From NCBI GenBank assembly GCA_023450615.1, contig JAEXGT010000032.1:27626-91625 (forward strand): a stretch of 64,000 nucleotides of DNA. Direction: 5' to 3'. A model generated the notes under the pieces. The model was not told the origin of the DNA. It searched no databases and saw only the letters and a program-made list of their open reading frames with translations. The stretch is from Pseudomonadota bacterium (GTDB lineage Bacteria > Pseudomonadota > Alphaproteobacteria > Rhizobiales > Beijerinckiaceae). Of this stretch, positions 1 to 8,346 are shown piece after piece (the first letter of the stretch is position 1; each line of letters opens with the position of its first letter). Position numbers and translations under genes: made by a program.

Positions 1-1275
1 TTTCCGTTCCCGGTAGAGATCGGCGGCCTGATAGGCCCAATAGGTGAGCTGAGCGGCTGCGCGCCCCGCGATCCATCCGTTCCAGGCAAGACCAAAGGGC
101 GCGAAGAGCTTGTAGCGATCGCTCTCGCCCAGAACGGCTTCGGCGATCACGCGCCCGCCGATGGCCGTGGTGTTGAGGCCATGCCCCCCGAACGCCGTGC
201 AGTACCAGATACCAGGCTGCAATCGCCCGATCTGAGGCATCATGTGCCGGGCATAGGACATCAGCCCAGACCACACGATCTCCACGTCGAGATCCTTCAA
301 TTGCGGATAGGTGGACACCATGGTCTTGTGTAGCAGGCGTCCGAGAAGGCGCGGCTCGGTGGTCTTCGTGGTGATCTTGCCGCCCCAGAGAATGCGTTCG
401 CCGCCATCGACGACGCGATAATAGTCACCGGCACGGCGGTCGTCGCCGATAGCCGCCGTGGTGCGGATGGCGCTCGCGATCAGATCCCGATTGGGCTTGG
501 TCAACATCACGTAAGTGGCGATAGGCAGATAGCTGTGCTTGAGCTGCGGCACCAGATTGCCCGTATAGCCGCCCGAAGCGATCACGATATGCTCAGCGGC
601 AACGGAACCATGCGCCGTCCTGGCGATCTTGGTCGCGCCGCCCATGTCGATTGCAGTGACAGCCGCCCCCTCATAGATGCGCCCGCCCAGCCGCTCGACT
701 TCGGAGGCCAGCGCACGGGCGTAGATCAGAGGGTTGAAATGAAAAGCGTTGGGATCGAGCAGGGCCTGATAATACCGTGGAGAGACGAGCATTTTCTGCA
801 CCTCCTCCCGGCTCTTGAACTCGACCTTGTAATCGAATTCCTTTTCAAGCCAATCGCGATGCGCCCTGAGGCCATCCGTCGCCTCATAGCGCACAGCGCC
901 GAGGATGCCGGGCGTCGGCTTCGCCTCTGCGGCAAGGGCTTGAACGTTGTTCCGGACGATATCCGCGCCTTCAATGGACAGGCGATGCAACTCCTTCGCC
1001 TGATCCACGCCTGCCATGCGTTGGATGTTCTTGTAGCGGGCGGCCCAGCCGGGGCTCACGAAACCACCGTTGCGCCCGGAAGCACCCCAGGCGACCCGGT
1101 TGGCCTCCAGCACGCAGACGGTGCGGCCCTTGCGAGCCAGTTCGAGTGCGGTCGTCAGGCCGGCCAAGCCCCCACCCACAACACAGACATCGACCTTGAT
1201 GACCCCTTCAAGGGCCGGCCTCTGGACAGCATTCGGACCCAGCGCCCGGCGATAGTAAGTTTCGATGTAGGACAT
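1..1275 (-). CDS. FAD-dependent oxidoreductase of the DAO family (PuuB/OrdL-like), C-terminus cut by window edge
   Basis: This frame is open from the ATG at 1275 to the left edge (425 codons, no stop), so the C-terminal end is missing. Near the N-terminus it has the FAD dinucleotide-binding motif VVGGGLAGLTTALELARKG, followed by GASGRNGG, typical of glycine/sarcosine/D-amino-acid oxidase-family proteins such as gamma-glutamylputrescine oxidase. These enzymes oxidise an amine or amino acid to an imine using FAD. It lies 49 bp downstream of an amino-acid-type binding protein on the same strand, so the two are probably co-transcribed and the amine imported is likely its substrate. The exact substrate cannot be read from sequence. 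Amadoriases belong to the same superfamily, which is notable beside the deglycase pair at 3.7-5.5 kb. Confidence 0.85.
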   Translation of the reverse strand, partial: MSYIETYYRRALGPNAVQRPALEGVIKVDVCVVGGGLAGLTTALELARKGRTVCVLEANRVAWGASGRNGGFVSPGWAARYKNIQRMAGVDQAKELHRLSIEGADIVRNNVQALAAEAKPTPGILGAVRYEATDGLRAHRDWLEKEFDYKVEFKSREEVQKMLVSPRYYQALLDPNAFHFNPLIYARALASEVERLGGRIYEGAAVTAIDMGGATKIARTAHGSVAAEHIVIASGGYTGNLVPQLKHSYLPIATYVMLTKPNRDLIASAIRTTAAIGDDRRAGDYYRVVDGGERILWGGKITTKTTEPRLLGRLLHKTMVSTYPQLKDLDVEIVWSGLMSYARHMMPQIGRLQPGIWYCTAFGGHGLNTTAIGGRVIAEAVLGESDRYKLFAPFGLAWNGWIAGRAAAQLTYWAYQAADLYRERK

Positions 1276-1324
1276 GATGATCGTGTCGTGTTGCAGATGG
1301 AATGGTTTCAGGAAAACGGCGCGA

Positions 1325-2152
1325 TCACTTGCTGTAATCGTTGCCGTACCATTTGGTGGTCAGCTTGCTGAGGGTGCCGTCATCCTTCATGGCCTGGATG
1401 ATGCTGCCGAGCTTGGCGGTCCATTCCGGATCGCCCTTGTCGGTCACCACGACGAGCGGCTCCTTGAAGGCGGCCTCACCCGGCAGGATCTTGACCGGGT
1501 AGCGGTTCTTGATGGCGTTCTGAGCCGTCTGCTCCGGCGCGATCACCGCATGGATGCGCGTGCCGTCGCCCAGACGCAGATCGTCGAAGGGCAGCATGGA
1601 ATCGGCATAGGTCTTCACCTCGCCCGGAGTCAGCGTGTACTGGATCGGCGGCTGGCCGGGAGCATCGATCTCGAGACGGCGATTGATGTAATCCTCGGAG
1701 GTCGTGCCCGTTTCGACACCGATCTTCTTCCCGTTCAGGTCTTCACGGGTCGCAGCCTTGCTGTCTTTGTGAACGGCGAAGACGTAGGGGCTGTAGTAGT
1801 AGATGCCCGCGAAATCGATCACCTGCGAGCGTGCCTTGGTAGGCGTGATCGAACCGACGGCGACATCGAAGCGGCCGTGCCAGCGGCCGCCGGTCATCAC
1901 GTTCCACTCAGGCGTCTCGAAGGTCACCTTGACGCCAAGGCGCTTGGCGATCTCGTTGGCCACATCCACGTCGAAGCCGACGAGCTTGTTGTTGTCGTCG
2001 AGATAGCTCTGCGGAGGCCACCCGCTATTGGTGGCGACCTTCATCTCGCCAGCCTTCATGACGCGGTCCATCGTCGGACCCGCCACAGCCGCAGCAGTCA
2101 TGACCGAGACGAATCCCAGTGCCGTCATTGTACCAAGAAAGAGCTTGCGCAT
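1325..2152 (-). CDS. Amino-acid ABC transporter substrate-binding protein (SBP family 3)
   Basis: A 275-residue periplasmic binding protein. A signal peptide covers about residues 1-24 (MRKLFLGTMTALGFVSVMTA, then AAAVAG). The mature part has the family-3 layout: GFDVDVANEIAKRLGVKVTF, then FDVAVGSITPTKARSQVIDF, then GKKIGVETGTTSEDYI. The family binds polar amino acids or small amines and delivers them to a membrane permease. No permease or ATPase adjoins it inside the window. The partners may lie beyond the left edge past the FAD oxidoreductase, or it may share the permease at 8.3-9.5 kb. Its 5' region is a 530-bp gene-free stretch. Confidence 0.88.
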   Translation of the reverse strand: MRKLFLGTMTALGFVSVMTAAAVAGPTMDRVMKAGEMKVATNSGWPPQSYLDDNNKLVGFDVDVANEIAKRLGVKVTFETPEWNVMTGGRWHGRFDVAVGSITPTKARSQVIDFAGIYYYSPYVFAVHKDSKAATREDLNGKKIGVETGTTSEDYINRRLEIDAPGQPPIQYTLTPGEVKTYADSMLPFDDLRLGDGTRIHAVIAPEQTAQNAIKNRYPVKILPGEAAFKEPLVVVTDKGDPEWTAKLGSIIQAMKDDGTLSKLTTKWYGNDYSK

Positions 2153-2682
2153 CCTTCATCTTCCCTCTGCTTGTGGTTGGATATCTAGGCGATAGGTTGA
2201 CCCTATTTCTTGGAGCCGTAGCTCACGCCCGATCATGCGGAGCGTTGAAGGCCTTTGCCGCATCGAACGAGCAAGACCGCAGAAAACATTTTGATAGAGG
2301 CGGACAGCATGAAGAACGGCGGCGGATTTCAGCAAATCGAGTCCAAGCCTGGAGTTTTGCTTCAGAGGCACTCTCCACGGCGTAACAAGAACTCTCTGCA
2401 CCTGGGATTTAAGCCCAGGCATTGGCCTGTCATTCACGCGCATGCTCTCCAAGACAGCCAGAAAGGCTTAGAAATCAGCGCAACAATTATTCTTTATATT
2501 CAGCACCTTAGCCATTCGGCCTCTCCCTTTCGGCTTTTTGCCGATTTATGTTGTCTGACAGCAGACGACTAATCTTCTGAGCTGTCAAGAAGCATGTCGC
2601 AAGGGAAAGAGATTTTCAACCGGATCGAGTGAGACGATCCCCTGCCCGGTTGCTTGCAGGATGGCCCCAAGAAGGCCGGACG
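2153..2682. other. Gene-free stretch between binding protein and GntR regulator
   Basis: About 530 bp with no convincing coding region. The short open frames here have no family-like sequence and are in several frames. It must contain the promoter of the leftward binding-protein gene. It also holds an imperfect inverted repeat at 2550-2569 resembling sites near the regulator at 3420. No hairpin with a T-tract was recognised behind the GntR gene. Confidence 0.5.
2550..2569. promoter_or_regulatory. Candidate GntR/HutC operator
   Basis: The sequence has arms GTTGTC and GACGAC around TGACAGCA, with a second internal repeat GTCTG-ACAG-CAGAC. The same arms, closer together, occur at 3612-3624 upstream of the SIS-domain gene. 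A partial copy (GGTTGTCAGTCC) is at 3447-3458. Repetition around a GntR gene suggests operators. Assignment to this regulator is inference. Confidence 0.35.
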
Positions 2683-3420
2683 CTACTTGCGAACGAAGCT
2701 GAACGAGAAGCGGCTGCCGCGATGATAATCATTCGCGAAGAGAACCGGAACTCCCGTTGGCGTAAAGGCGGTTTCCGTAATCAGGAAGGCAGGACCGAAA
2801 TCATGCAGGTCGTTTCGCTCGCTGACATCCTCCGGCAACATGGTAGACGTTGCAACTGCCGTTGACATGCGCGGGCGCATGCCGTGACGCTCCAACAGAT
2901 CGAGCACGGAGCCGCTCCAATCGATGTCATAGAGGCGATCCGAAATGATGGACCGGGGGAGATAGTCCAGACAATAGACGAGGACCTCATCGCCCTGCAT
3001 TCGCAAGCGTTCCAGGCGAATGACACGGGCTCCCTTGTCGAGGCGCAGGGCTTCCATCACTTCATCCGAGGCGGCCTCCTCGGAGATCGAGAGTACCCTG
3101 TTGGTCGGGTGATAACCCGACTTGTGCAGCATGTCGGTAACGCTCTCGAAGCAAGTGATCGGACGCTCCACCTGCAACGCGGCTGCGGCCGATACGAAAC
3201 GGCCCTTGCCATGTCTTACAAAGATCGCGCCATCCTGCTCCAGCAGCTTCAGAGCCTCTCGCAATGCCGGCCGGGAGATCTGAAATTTCCGCGTCAGTTC
3301 AGCCTCGGTCGGAAGCTGATCGCCGGGCTTCAGGCCCTGCTCCTCGATCAAGATACTGATCGCATCGCGCAACTTGAGTACCAGGGTTCGTTCGTCGCGG
3401 AGCGGCGTAACCAGTGACAT
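2683..3420 (-). CDS. GntR-family transcriptional regulator, HutC subfamily (UTRA domain)
   Basis: A 245-residue regulator. The N-terminal winged helix-turn-helix (about residues 10-80) has the GntR signature LKPGDQLPTEAELTRKFQIS followed by RPALREALKLLEQDGAI. The C-terminal part (about 95-240) has the UTRA pattern, including ARVIRLERLRMQGDEVLVY and the end segment LITETAFTPTGVPVLF. HutC-type regulators bind a sugar phosphate or small-molecule ligand and usually repress neighbouring catabolic genes. It is divergent from the SIS-deglycase/PfkB-kinase pair with a 241-bp intergenic region, the usual arrangement for control of that pair. A phosphorylated Amadori compound would be a sensible ligand, but that is inference. 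Confidence 0.9.
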   Translation of the reverse strand: MSLVTPLRDERTLVLKLRDAISILIEEQGLKPGDQLPTEAELTRKFQISRPALREALKLLEQDGAIFVRHGKGRFVSAAAALQVERPITCFESVTDMLHKSGYHPTNRVLSISEEAASDEVMEALRLDKGARVIRLERLRMQGDEVLVYCLDYLPRSIISDRLYDIDWSGSVLDLLERHGMRPRMSTAVATSTMLPEDVSERNDLHDFGPAFLITETAFTPTGVPVLFANDYHRGSRFSFSFVRK

Positions 3421-3446
3421 GATTTAATCAACCCCTTCTCAAAGCC

Positions 3447-3624
3447 GGTTGTCAGTCCACAGGATTGGACCATCCTAGACTTAAGTGCAAGCTTCGCGGC
3501 AGGACGCATGGCTTAAATCCTCTGAATCCCTGTCATTGCCTACATTTCCGTCATTGAAAAGGAAGTTGATGCGGAGAGATCCATCTTGACACCTCCTCCT
3601 ACGTCAAACAAGTTGTCAGACGAC
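3447..3624. promoter_or_regulatory. Divergent control region with two candidate GntR sites
   Basis: Between the GntR gene (start 3420) and the SIS-domain gene (start 3662) lie GGTTGTCAGTCC at 3447-3458 and the near-palindrome GTTGTC-A-GACGAC at 3612-3624. The latter lies about 40 bp upstream of the rightward gene, where a repressor would block transcription. The relation to the GntR protein is inferred from position and repetition. Confidence 0.4.
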
Positions 3625-3661
3625 TGTCCTTTGACCCTTCGCAATCTGTTCGAGAACCTCC

Positions 3662-4675
3662 ATGCTGAATTTTGATGAAAAGCGTTTCCTGCGCATCCAG
3701 ACCGGTGCCGTCTCCCACGCGGGTGGTATCCAGCGCGCCATCCAAGAGTGCCTGGCACAAGGCGCGGAGAACCTCTTCTTTCTGGGAACCGGCGGCGCTT
3801 CGATCCTGATGATGCCTGCCGCGCAGCTGCTTCAGCGTCAGTCCTTCTTTCCCACATTCCTGGACATGTCGGCAGAGATCGTTCTGACCGGGCATCAGGC
3901 TCTTGGCCCTAAATCGATCGTGGTCATTCCCTCCCTCTCCGGCACCACCAAGGAGAGCGTTGCAGTGATGGAGTACTGCAAGGGCAAGGGAGCGAAGGTC
4001 ATCAGCCTCATAGGACATGCGGAAACCCCTCTCGCCAAGGGCGCGGATTACGCGTTCGTGAATTTCGCCGCGGACGACACCTCCTGCGAATCCTTCTATC
4101 TGCAATCGCTCATCATCGCTCTTGCGATCATGAACCTGCGCGGCGAGTACACTGAGTTCGACGCGACCGTGCAGGAATTGGTACGCCTGCCCCATGTACT
4201 TCTGGGTACCAAGAAAACCTATGAAGAGCAGGCGGAACGCATTGCGGAGACGATCAAGAATGAGCCCTATCACATCGTAACCGGCGCCGGCTCCACCTGG
4301 CCTGAAGCCTTCTACTACGGCATGTGCATTCTCGAAGAGATGCAATGGGTCCGCACACGCCCTGTTCATTCATCGGATTTCTTTCACGGCACGCTGGAAC
4401 TCGTAGAAAAAGGCGTCAGCGTTCTTCTGTTCAAGGGAGAGGATTCCTCTCGTCCCCTTGTCGAGCGCGTCGAGCGTTTCCTGCCTTCCTTCACCGACAA
4501 AGTGCACGTTTTCGACACGGCGCAGTTCGAGCTTCCCGGCATATCCGACAAGGTCCGCGCCTTGATCTCGCCTGTGATCCTTGCAACGATCTTTGAGCGG
4601 ATCAGCGCTCATCTGGAAGTGAAGCGCAATCATCCGCTGACGACGCGACGCTACTACAAACGTGTAGCTTATTGA
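3662..4675 (+). CDS. frlB: SIS-domain sugar-phosphate deglycase/isomerase (FrlB-like)
   Basis: A 337-residue protein with two SIS domains, as in fructoselysine-6-phosphate deglycase FrlB and the isomerase half of GlmS. The first SIS domain has FFLGTGGASILM (about residues 39-50) and the sugar-phosphate segment VVIPSLSGTTKESVAVMEYC (about 87-106). The second has YHIVTGAGSTWPEAFYYGMC, then the HSSDFFHGTLELVEKG segment typical of this family. FrlB-type enzymes split a 6-phosphorylated Amadori compound into glucose-6-phosphate and free amine. A sugar kinase follows 37 bp downstream, matching the frlB-frlD pairing. The frl symbol is by family; the amine carried (lysine, glutamine, asparagine or other) is not determined. 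Confidence 0.8.
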   Translation: MLNFDEKRFLRIQTGAVSHAGGIQRAIQECLAQGAENLFFLGTGGASILMMPAAQLLQRQSFFPTFLDMSAEIVLTGHQALGPKSIVVIPSLSGTTKESVAVMEYCKGKGAKVISLIGHAETPLAKGADYAFVNFAADDTSCESFYLQSLIIALAIMNLRGEYTEFDATVQELVRLPHVLLGTKKTYEEQAERIAETIKNEPYHIVTGAGSTWPEAFYYGMCILEEMQWVRTRPVHSSDFFHGTLELVEKGVSVLLFKGEDSSRPLVERVERFLPSFTDKVHVFDTAQFELPGISDKVRALISPVILATIFERISAHLEVKRNHPLTTRRYYKRVAY

Positions 4676-4712
4676 GATCGACACGTACGGCGCCGCAACG
4701 AGAGGAAACGGA

Positions 4713-5528
4713 ATGAGCTTCTTTGAGTTTGCGGCTGTCGGCGACAATTGCATCGACCGCTTCATGCCCCCGATCAATCTTTCGTTGATCGGGGGCAATG
4801 CCGTCAATGTTGCCGTGCAGCTCCGCAGGCTTGGCCTCGAAACAGCTTATTTCGGCGCGATTGGACCGGACGAAGACGGCCACCGCATGCTGGCCTGCTT
4901 CAAGGACAACTGCCTTTGCATCGATCATGTTCAGGTTCGGCCGGGAGTGACCGCCTATACCAATATCGACGTGGACTCCACGGGAGAGCGAACACTCGCC
5001 TTCGAAGAGTTCGGCGTCTGCAGGGGCTACCATCCGAACGAATATGACTTGCAAGCCCTGAAGAAGATGCGGCACGTGCATATCGGATGGCTCGACGATG
5101 AAGGAGCCCTTCGGCGCAGGTTGACGGCAGCAGGGATCAGCGTCTCGCAGGACATCTCCGTCAATGCGGATGCACAACACCTCGGCATCGACGGCCTTGA
5201 TTGCGTGTTCGCTTCAGCCGGAGAAGATCGCGACGGGGCAGAGCACCTGCTGCGCACTCTCCTCGCAGGCGGTGCAAAGCTCGCTGTCGTCACATGCGGC
5301 TCTCGCGGCAGCATGGCCTCGGATGGCACTCAGGTGAGAACCGTAGGGATTCGTCCGGTCGACGTTGTGGACACGACTGGGGCTGGCGACAGCTTCATTG
5401 CAGGCTTCATCTCCGCGCATGCGCGTGGAGCCGATCTGCAAACCTGCCTGGAACTCGGGCGCGATACGGCAGCCGAAACCTGCCGTCACGTCGGTGGATT
5501 CCCGCAGCCTGTACTGCCCCTTCGCTAA
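4713..5528 (+). CDS. frlD: PfkB-family sugar kinase (FrlD-like)
   Basis: A 271-residue ribokinase-family kinase. It has the N-terminal substrate region with GGNAVNVAVQLRRLGLETAYFG (shown here only as the GGNAVNVAVQL core plus GLETAYFG) and the C-terminal signature DTTGAGDSFIAGFISA with the catalytic aspartate (about residues 222-237). Length agrees with fructoselysine 6-kinase FrlD. Such kinases phosphorylate the imported Amadori compound at sugar C6, producing the substrate of the upstream deglycase. A purine-rich GAGAGGAAACGGA precedes the ATG. No dedicated transporter sits inside this two-gene unit, so uptake must be supplied by one of the nearby ABC systems. Confidence 0.82.
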   Translation: MSFFEFAAVGDNCIDRFMPPINLSLIGGNAVNVAVQLRRLGLETAYFGAIGPDEDGHRMLACFKDNCLCIDHVQVRPGVTAYTNIDVDSTGERTLAFEEFGVCRGYHPNEYDLQALKKMRHVHIGWLDDEGALRRRLTAAGISVSQDISVNADAQHLGIDGLDCVFASAGEDRDGAEHLLRTLLAGGAKLAVVTCGSRGSMASDGTQVRTVGIRPVDVVDTTGAGDSFIAGFISAHARGADLQTCLELGRDTAAETCRHVGGFPQPVLPLR

Positions 5529-5637
5529 GCGCAGCGATTTCGACAGGCGAACTCTTCGGCATGGAATTGGAAGCACGGATGCCCGCAACTTGCGGCACTC
5601 CTCCCATTCACTCCATTCCTTGTGTTATCGCTGAAGG

Positions 5638-6411
5638 CTAGCGCCCTTTTCGCTTGAAATGAAATCCGCGTACCACATCTCCAAATGCTTCGAAGAGCTT
5701 GAGCGAGAGTTCATTCTCGGATGCATTGAACTCCGGATGCCATTGAACTCCGACACCGAACGAACGGCCTTCGACGCTGACAGCCTCGATCGTCCCATCT
5801 GGCGCGCGCGCCTCTATCGAAAGCCCCCTCCCCACTTTGTCAATCGCCTGAACATGCAGTGAGTTCACCATGACGGGCATTCCTCGAGTCAGTCTCTCTA
5901 TGCGCCCTCCGGACATCACGACCAGCTCATGAGCCGGTCCATAGAGCTGCTCGAGCGGCGCTCCAGAGACCCAGGTAGTATGACAGTGATGCGCGTCGTC
6001 CGTCGCAATGTTGGCGTGGAGGCTCCCTCCAAAAGCAACGTTCAGCTCCTGAATGCCGCGGCAGATGGCCAGCATCGGCAGATCGCGGTCGTAGGCTGAG
6101 CGGATCAGTTTGAGAGCTGCAGCGTCTCGTCCCGTATCGAACGGCTTGTACTTTTCTTCCTCTGCCCCTGGCTCGAAATAACGAGGATGGACGTTCGTGG
6201 CAGCTCCTGTCAGAAGAACGCCGTCCACGAGATCAAGCAGGTTTTCGAGGCCGGAGAAATTATCGAGAGCCGGAAGGATAATGACGTCGACTTTCGCCAG
6301 CTCGATGACGGCCCAAAGGTACTTCTCGTCCACCGATTGGGCCGGAAGCAACCCATCTTGGATTCGATTGCCGAGAATTCCAACGACAGGCTTTGACGAT
6401 GTTTGGGCCAT
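5638..6411 (-). CDS. Class I glutamine-amidotransferase-like hydrolase, peptidase C26 (PuuD-like)
   Basis: A 257-residue protein of the gamma-glutamyl-gamma-aminobutyrate hydrolase family. The nucleophile cysteine is in PMLAICRGIQELNVAFGGSL (about residues 112-131), and the catalytic His-Glu pair is in GVQWHPEFNASENE near the C-terminus. The early segment VDGVLLTGAATNVHP fits the family's GGxxNxxP substrate loop. PuuD-type enzymes cleave gamma-glutamyl amide bonds in the cytoplasm. It is convergent with the kinase gene and sits beside the deglycase pair and the DmpA-type peptidase. It could release glutamate from gamma-glutamyl or glycated conjugates, much as an asparaginase accompanies fructose-asparagine genes in Salmonella. 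The substrate is inference. Confidence 0.85.
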   Translation of the reverse strand: MAQTSSKPVVGILGNRIQDGLLPAQSVDEKYLWAVIELAKVDVIILPALDNFSGLENLLDLVDGVLLTGAATNVHPRYFEPGAEEEKYKPFDTGRDAAALKLIRSAYDRDLPMLAICRGIQELNVAFGGSLHANIATDDAHHCHTTWVSGAPLEQLYGPAHELVVMSGGRIERLTRGMPVMVNSLHVQAIDKVGRGLSIEARAPDGTIEAVSVEGRSFGVGVQWHPEFNASENELSLKLFEAFGDVVRGFHFKRKGR

Positions 6412-6477
6412 AACTGCGATGCCTTGTTAAGCGGTCGGGCAGCCCCTTAAGAGGCGGCTCACGGCAGATCGTAGGTG

Positions 6478-7530
6478 TTAGATTTCGCTCTTGGCGTGTC
6501 GCAAAGCATCCGCCAGAGAATGCCTCACAGCCCCGCTCCGCCCGGTAAAGCGATCAGTGGAGAGCATCGAATTCAGCACAGCTTCCTGCGTGGCTTCAGC
6601 CGCCGCACGGAATAGCTGGTCGATCTTGTTCTCGTTCAGACAGCGCATATCCGTCACATCAGCATCGCTATCATGATCGACCGTGTTTCCTGTCGTGAAT
6701 GCGATGACGATATCGCCGCTGCCGTGCCCCCAGAAGGAGCCGAGACGCGCTAACCCCGCCCCCGCGCGCTTCGCCACGCGATTGAGCTGGCGATGATCAA
6801 GGGGCACATCGGTCGCGAGGACGATAATGATCGAGCCTTTTTCCTGTGCCTTGTCCAGGTTCTCCACCATAGCCGGAGACGGCCGGCGCCCATCGGGAAG
6901 GACGAGGTCTCCGGCGTTGCCGAAATTGGTGAGAACGAGCGCGCCCAAGTGGCAGGCAGCTCCATCGATTTCGACCCGGCGTGACGACGATCCGATCCCG
7001 CCCTTGAAACCGAAGCAGGTCATTCCAGTGCCGGCGCCGACACTGCCCTGCTCGACAGGCCCGTCCTGCGCAGCCTGCAAGGCAGCCCTCGCATGCTCCT
7101 CCGTGACAGCCAGGGCCTGAATATCATTCAACGGGCCGTCGTTGCATTCCCCGACCACGGGGTTCACCGTCGATGTGGTGCGCCCGATATCGGGGTTTTG
7201 TGCGATTGCCTCACGGATCAGCGCGGTCGCGCAGGTACCGACGGAGAGCGTATTCGTGAGAAGGATGGGCGTCTCGATGGTTCCGAGTTCGTCGATCTGC
7301 ACGAGGCCCGCGGACTTCCCGAAACCGTTGATCACATGCGACGCCGCAACCACCTTGCGGCGGAACAAGTTGCCGGAATGGGGCAGGATCGCCGTAACGC
7401 CGGTGTTGATGTCGCCATCGCGCAAGGTGCAATGCCCGACACGCACTCCAGGCACGTCCGTGATCGCATTCTTCGCCCCCTGCGGAAGGATACCGCAGAC
7501 CAGGTCGAAATCGTTGACTGTGCGGATCAT
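6478..7530 (-). CDS. P1-family N-terminal-nucleophile aminopeptidase (DmpA/BapA type, MEROPS S58)
   Basis: A DmpA-type peptidase of about 350 residues. The early block AITDVPGVRVGHCTL, the middle block VVGECNDG and the autoproteolysis region FGFKGGIGSSSRR are characteristic. In DmpA the chain cuts itself before a serine in this last segment, and that serine becomes the nucleophile. Members hydrolyse D-amino-acid amides, beta-peptides or ordinary N-terminal residues. A longer frame reaches 7611 but overlaps the ATPase gene. The ATG at 7530 (or the adjacent one at 7533) has GGAG just upstream and begins MIRTVNDFD, so it is preferred. It is the last gene of the transaminase/ABC-transporter operon, which suggests it processes an imported peptide or amide. 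Confidence 0.87.
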   Translation of the reverse strand: MIRTVNDFDLVCGILPQGAKNAITDVPGVRVGHCTLRDGDINTGVTAILPHSGNLFRRKVVAASHVINGFGKSAGLVQIDELGTIETPILLTNTLSVGTCATALIREAIAQNPDIGRTTSTVNPVVGECNDGPLNDIQALAVTEEHARAALQAAQDGPVEQGSVGAGTGMTCFGFKGGIGSSSRRVEIDGAACHLGALVLTNFGNAGDLVLPDGRRPSPAMVENLDKAQEKGSIIIVLATDVPLDHRQLNRVAKRAGAGLARLGSFWGHGSGDIVIAFTTGNTVDHDSDADVTDMRCLNENKIDQLFRAAAEATQEAVLNSMLSTDRFTGRSGAVRHSLADALRHAKSEI

Positions 7531-7558
7531 CATCTGCTCCGAGTTGCGACTTCGGGCG

Positions 7559-8302
7559 TCAGAGGCGCCCGGCGTCGATGATTCTCTTGAGAAACGCTTT
7601 GGTTCTATCACCCTGTGGGTTGCCGAAAATCTGCGAAGGGGGCCCCTCTTCGTAGACTATGCCTTCCTGAAGGAAACACACTTTATCCGCCACCTCACGG
7701 GCAAAGCCCATTTCATGAGTGGCGAGTACCATTGTCATACCCTTGGCGGCAAGATCACGGACGATATCGAGAACTTCCGAGACGAGTTCCGGATCGAGAG
7801 CCGACGTGATTTCATCGAGGAGAAGGAGCGCGGGGTCCATCATCAGAGCCCGGACGATGGCGACACGCTGCTGCTGCCCGCCCGAAAGGCGGTCCGGGAA
7901 CTCGTCCGCCTTGTGGGCCAAGCCGATGCGCGACAGAAGCGCCATGCCTTTGTCCCGGGCCTCGGCCTTATCCATTCCGAGTACTTTGAGCGGGCCGAGC
8001 GTGATGTTCTCGATCACGCTCATGTGCGGGAACAGGTTATAGCCCTGAAAGACGATGCCGATCTCCCGGCGAAGCACATCCAGGTCCACTCCCGGCCCTG
8101 TGATGCGGTCGCCGTGCAGGCGGATTTCGCCCTTCTGGATGGTCTCAAGCCGGTTGATGCAGCGAAGCAAGGTGGACTTGCCGCAGCCGGAAGGACCGAT
8201 GAGGCAGACGACCTGATGCTCTTCGATATCCAGGGAGAGGCCGTTCAGCACGGTCACGCTGCCGTAATGCTTGTAGGCCTTGTCGATCTCAACGAGTGCC
8301 AT
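7559..8302 (-). CDS. Polar amino-acid ABC transporter ATP-binding protein (GlnQ/HisP type)
   Basis: A 247-residue ABC ATPase. Walker A is GPSGCGKST (about residues 36-44), the signature is LSGGQQQRVAIVRAL (about 138-152), Walker B is ALLLLDEITSALDPE (about 158-172) and the switch histidine is in VLATHEMGF. Length and EITSALDPE are typical of the amino-acid subfamily. It energises the permease encoded 44 bp upstream in the operon. Gene order on the minus strand is transaminase, binding protein, permease, ATPase, peptidase. Confidence 0.93.
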   Translation of the reverse strand: MALVEIDKAYKHYGSVTVLNGLSLDIEEHQVVCLIGPSGCGKSTLLRCINRLETIQKGEIRLHGDRITGPGVDLDVLRREIGIVFQGYNLFPHMSVIENITLGPLKVLGMDKAEARDKGMALLSRIGLAHKADEFPDRLSGGQQQRVAIVRALMMDPALLLLDEITSALDPELVSEVLDIVRDLAAKGMTMVLATHEMGFAREVADKVCFLQEGIVYEEGPPSQIFGNPQGDRTKAFLKRIIDAGRL

Positions 8303-8346
8303 GGTCGCGCCTCTTCCGCATGTGGGTTTTCATCTTCATGTGTCCG

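Noticed and set aside
2156..2452. 98-codon frame in the gene-free stretch
   Set aside because: No Shine-Dalgarno, no family character, and conflicts with the promoter of the binding-protein gene.
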